Below the pieces are notes generated by a model. The model saw only the letters and a program-made list of their open reading frames with translations, was not told the origin of the DNA and did no database searches. The position numbers were made by a program, and so were the translations under genes. A stretch of 57,814 nucleotides of DNA from Synechococcaceae cyanobacterium SM2_3_2 (GTDB lineage: Bacteria; Cyanobacteriota; Cyanobacteriia; Thermostichales; Thermostichaceae): assembly GCA_012031565.1 (NCBI GenBank), contig JAAUUM010000003.1, forward strand, positions 1 to 57,814. The letters are read 5' to 3'. The number at the start of each line of letters is the position of its first letter. Position 1 is the stretch's first letter. Shown in pieces: positions 55,516 to 57,814 of the stretch.

Positions 55516-57814
55516 ATGACTCAAGACCTGCTCGCCAGCCTTAACCCCTCCCAACGACAAGCGGCTCAACACCACTGCGGCCCCCTGCTGGTGGTGGCGG
55601 GGGCAGGCTCTGGCAAAACGCGGGCGTTGTCCTATCGCATCGCCCATCTGGTGTTGCAGCATGAAGTGGATCCCGGCGATATCTTGGCGGTGACCTTCAC
55701 CAACAAGGCGGCTCGGGAGATGAAGCTACGGATCGAGCGGCTGTTTGCCGAGCAATCATGCTTGAGCGAATACGGGATCCCGTTGGCCGAGCTAGAACCC
55801 CACAAGCAAACCCGCCTGCGCTCTCAGGTCTATCGCAAGTTAATCAAACCCCTCTCGATCGGCACCTTCCACAGCTTGTTTAGCCGTCTGCTGCGACTAG
55901 AAATCGAGAAATATCGGGATCCCAAGGGTCGGCAGTGGAACCGCAATTTCTCCATCTTTGACGAATCCGACGTGCAGGGATTGATCAAAGAGATCATCAC
56001 CCAAACCCTGAAATTGGATGATCGTCGCTACGAACCCCGAGCGGTACGCTATGCCATCAGCAATGCCAAAAACCAAGGCTGGACACCCGAAGAGCTGGAG
56101 CGGCAGCAGCCCAATGTCCGGGGTCGCACCATCGCCCAAGTGTATGCCCACTATCTCGATCAACTGGCGGCTAACAATGGGCTGGATTTCGATGATCTGA
56201 TTTGGATCCCGGTGCAACTATTTCGCCAAAATCCTGAGGTGTTGGCCTACTGGCATCACCGCTATCGCCACATTTTGGTGGATGAATATCAGGATACCAA
56301 CCGAACTCAATATGAGTTGATTCAGATGTTATCCACCAATGGAGAAACCCGCAAAGAGCATCTGAACTGGGAACAACGATCGATTTTTGTGGTGGGGGAT
56401 AGCGATCAGAGTATCTACAAGTTTCGTGGGGCCGACTTCACCATTTTGATGGAGTTTCAGGAGTCCTTTGGGGATGGCTTGGTTGATAGTAAAACCCAAA
56501 CTATGGTCAAATTGGAGGAGAATTATCGCTCCACTCAGGCTATTTTAGGATTAGCTAATCACCTGATCGAACACAACAGCGAACGAATTGAAAAAACCCT
56601 AAGGGCCACCCGCGAACAAGGGGATCCCGCTGTTTGTTTCAAGGCCGACAATGAGCAGGTTGAGGCGGATTTTGTAATCACCCGCATTCGTCAACTGTAT
56701 GGTCAACAGACGTATGGACAACAGACGTATGGACAACAGCCTGACTCGGAGGGCAGCTGGGGGGACTTTGCCATCTTGTACCGCACCAATGCCCAATCTC
56801 GCCCCTTAGAAGAAGCCCTGATGAGAGCCGGGATCCCATACCTGATTGTGGGGGGCTTGCGCTTTTATGACCGCCGCGAGATCAAAGATGTGCTGGGTTA
56901 TTTGCGGGCGGTGATGAATCCTGCCGATACCCTCAGTCTGTTGCGGGTGATCAACACTCCTCGGCGCGGGGTGGGCAAGACCACCATCGACAAGCTCACC
57001 GCCACTGCTGCCACCTTGGGGGTGCCCCTGTGGGAGATTTTATCGGATCCCACCTCTGTCAAAACGGTGGCGGGTCGCTCGGCTCAGCCGGTGATCAATT
57101 TCGCCAAACTGATCCAGCATTGGCATCAACAAGTCCAGTCCGTCACAGCGGGGGAGGTGATCAAAGGGATCCTGGATGAATCGGGTTATTGGGATGATCT
57201 GAAGGCCCAGGGCACTGATGAGGCGGAGGATCGGGCCCAGAACGTGATGGAACTGCTCAATGCCGCTCGCCAATTTGAGGAAGAAGAAGGGGATCCCAGT
57301 CTGGAAAGTTTCCTCAGCAATGCCTCTTTAGCCAGTGATTTAGACAATCTGGATGACAATGGTGGGCGGGTCTCCTTGATGACCCTGCACTCCTCCAAAG
57401 GGTTAGAGTTTCCCACCGTCTTTTTGGTGGGTTTAGAACAGGGGCTTTTTCCCAATCACCGCTCGATTGATGATCCTGTTTCGCTAGAAGAAGAACGCCG
57501 CCTCTGCTATGTGGGCATCACCCGCGCTCAGCAACATCTCTTTCTCACCTACACCCAAGAACGGCGACTATACGGATCCCGTGAACCCGCCTTTCCCTCT
57601 ATGTTTTTGGAGGAATTGCCCCGCGAATGGTTGCACATGGAAGGGGGGGCGTTGCCGATTGGCCGCTCTGTCAAACGCTCGCGTCCGGCGGAGACCCGAT
57701 CTACCGCCACAACAGCCACCCCCTCAGCAAAAAGCACTCCCTCTACGACCGCCAAACCCCGAGGGATCCGAGCCGATCAGTCCTGGACAGTGGGGGAACG
57801 GATCGAGCACTCGG
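55516..57814 (+). CDS. pcrA: UvrD/PcrA-type superfamily 1 DNA helicase, partial at window end
   Basis: At least 766 residues, still open at the window edge. Motifs: Walker A VVAGAGSGKTRALSYR, motif Ia TFTNKAAREMKLRI, motif II HILVDEYQDTNRTQYE, motif III VVGDSDQSIYKFRGADF, motif IV ENYRSTQAILGLANHL, motif V VSLMTLHSSKGLEFPTVFLV and motif VI YVGITRAQQHLFL. It unwinds DNA 3' to 5' in repair and displaces RecA. Residues about 395-408 hold YGQQT repeated almost three times, a 15-base duplication (56697-56740) in frame. The C-terminus after residue 715 is Ser/Thr-rich. The ATG at 55516 is the natural start; UvrD, PcrA and Rep cannot be fully separated by eye. Confidence 0.93.
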   Translation, partial: MTQDLLASLNPSQRQAAQHHCGPLLVVAGAGSGKTRALSYRIAHLVLQHEVDPGDILAVTFTNKAAREMKLRIERLFAEQSCLSEYGIPLAELEPHKQTRLRSQVYRKLIKPLSIGTFHSLFSRLLRLEIEKYRDPKGRQWNRNFSIFDESDVQGLIKEIITQTLKLDDRRYEPRAVRYAISNAKNQGWTPEELERQQPNVRGRTIAQVYAHYLDQLAANNGLDFDDLIWIPVQLFRQNPEVLAYWHHRYRHILVDEYQDTNRTQYELIQMLSTNGETRKEHLNWEQRSIFVVGDSDQSIYKFRGADFTILMEFQESFGDGLVDSKTQTMVKLEENYRSTQAILGLANHLIEHNSERIEKTLRATREQGDPAVCFKADNEQVEADFVITRIRQLYGQQTYGQQTYGQQPDSEGSWGDFAILYRTNAQSRPLEEALMRAGIPYLIVGGLRFYDRREIKDVLGYLRAVMNPADTLSLLRVINTPRRGVGKTTIDKLTATAATLGVPLWEILSDPTSVKTVAGRSAQPVINFAKLIQHWHQQVQSVTAGEVIKGILDESGYWDDLKAQGTDEAEDRAQNVMELLNAARQFEEEEGDPSLESFLSNASLASDLDNLDDNGGRVSLMTLHSSKGLEFPTVFLVGLEQGLFPNHRSIDDPVSLEEERRLCYVGITRAQQHLFLTYTQERRLYGSREPAFPSMFLEELPREWLHMEGGALPIGRSVKRSRPAETRSTATTATPSAKSTPSTTAKPRGIRADQSWTVGERIEHS
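56697..56740. repeat. In-frame 15-base tandem duplication in the helicase gene
   Basis: TATGGTCAACAGACG is followed by TATGGACAACAGACG and a shortened third copy. The reading frame is kept and adds YGQQT units in an insertion between helicase motifs. Confidence 0.85.

Noticed and set aside
1-57814. tRNA, rRNA or insertion sequences
   Set aside because: I searched by eye for T-loop signatures (GGTTCGAATCC-like on either strand), rRNA and transposase motifs and found none. A covariance-model scan would be needed to exclude all.

Overview
The window comes from a cyanobacterium. It carries psbA (photosystem II D1), a high-light-inducible protein, a complete kaiA-kaiB-kaiC circadian clock cluster, a CCB2/CCB4-type cytochrome b6f assembly protein and several small protein families found mainly in cyanobacteria (DUF2811, DUF2949). 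Base composition is moderately GC-rich. The usual cyanobacterial repeat HIP1 (GCGATCGC) is almost absent. A different palindrome, GGGATCCC with core GGATCC, occurs several times per kilobase in genes and between them. I infer a unicellular Synechococcus-like lineage, possibly deep-branching, but cannot name the species.

Layout. 1-9.1 kb: an isochorismatase-fold hydrolase cut by the window edge, a VOC protein, YajQ, a ParA-type ATPase with a downstream disordered partner (candidate carboxysome-positioning pair McdA/McdB), recA, a Usp protein, a CCB2/CCB4 protein and purL. 9.1-17 kb: cobK and a secreted unknown on the minus strand, then rplK-rplA-(L10 leader)-rplJ-rplL with a terminator, then a large sensor-kinase-like protein. 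17-25.6 kb: hli, serS, pgsA, azlC-azlD, a secreted unknown, argF, and trpA overlapping serA. 26-31.3 kb: a fasciclin lipoprotein, a membrane-anchored peroxiredoxin, a 770-base non-coding stretch with an AT-rich block and four DnaA boxes (candidate replication origin), a rhodanese and a periplasmic binding protein. 31.3-37.3 kb: a GST, kaiABC, an RNase III-like protein and mazG. 37.3-46.5 kb: a sigma-region-2/RskA fusion, tatA, a C-terminal processing protease, a response regulator, an RRM protein, cdsA, a TPR protein and an AI-2E-type permease. 46.6-57.8 kb: trpS, efp-accB, tsaB, psbA, a nuclease-like protein, an HD hydrolase, a TldD/PmbA protein and a UvrD/PcrA helicase cut by the window edge.

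Most genes are housekeeping or photosynthetic and sit singly or in short operons. Functional links include D1 (psbA) with its likely class of C-terminal processing protease, Hli and the b6f assembly factor in the photosynthetic membrane; kaiABC as the clock; and trpA-serA as an overlapping amino-acid pair.

Seven otherwise well-conserved genes (the 1-732 hydrolase, recA twice, purL, hli, serA, the 29.8-kb binding protein, pmbA) have single-base frame breaks, mostly one base missing from a G run. I read these as probable sequence errors, not gene decay. Short tandem duplications, mostly of 11-18 bases, are also frequent. Inside genes their units are multiples of three, so they add small amino-acid repeats.
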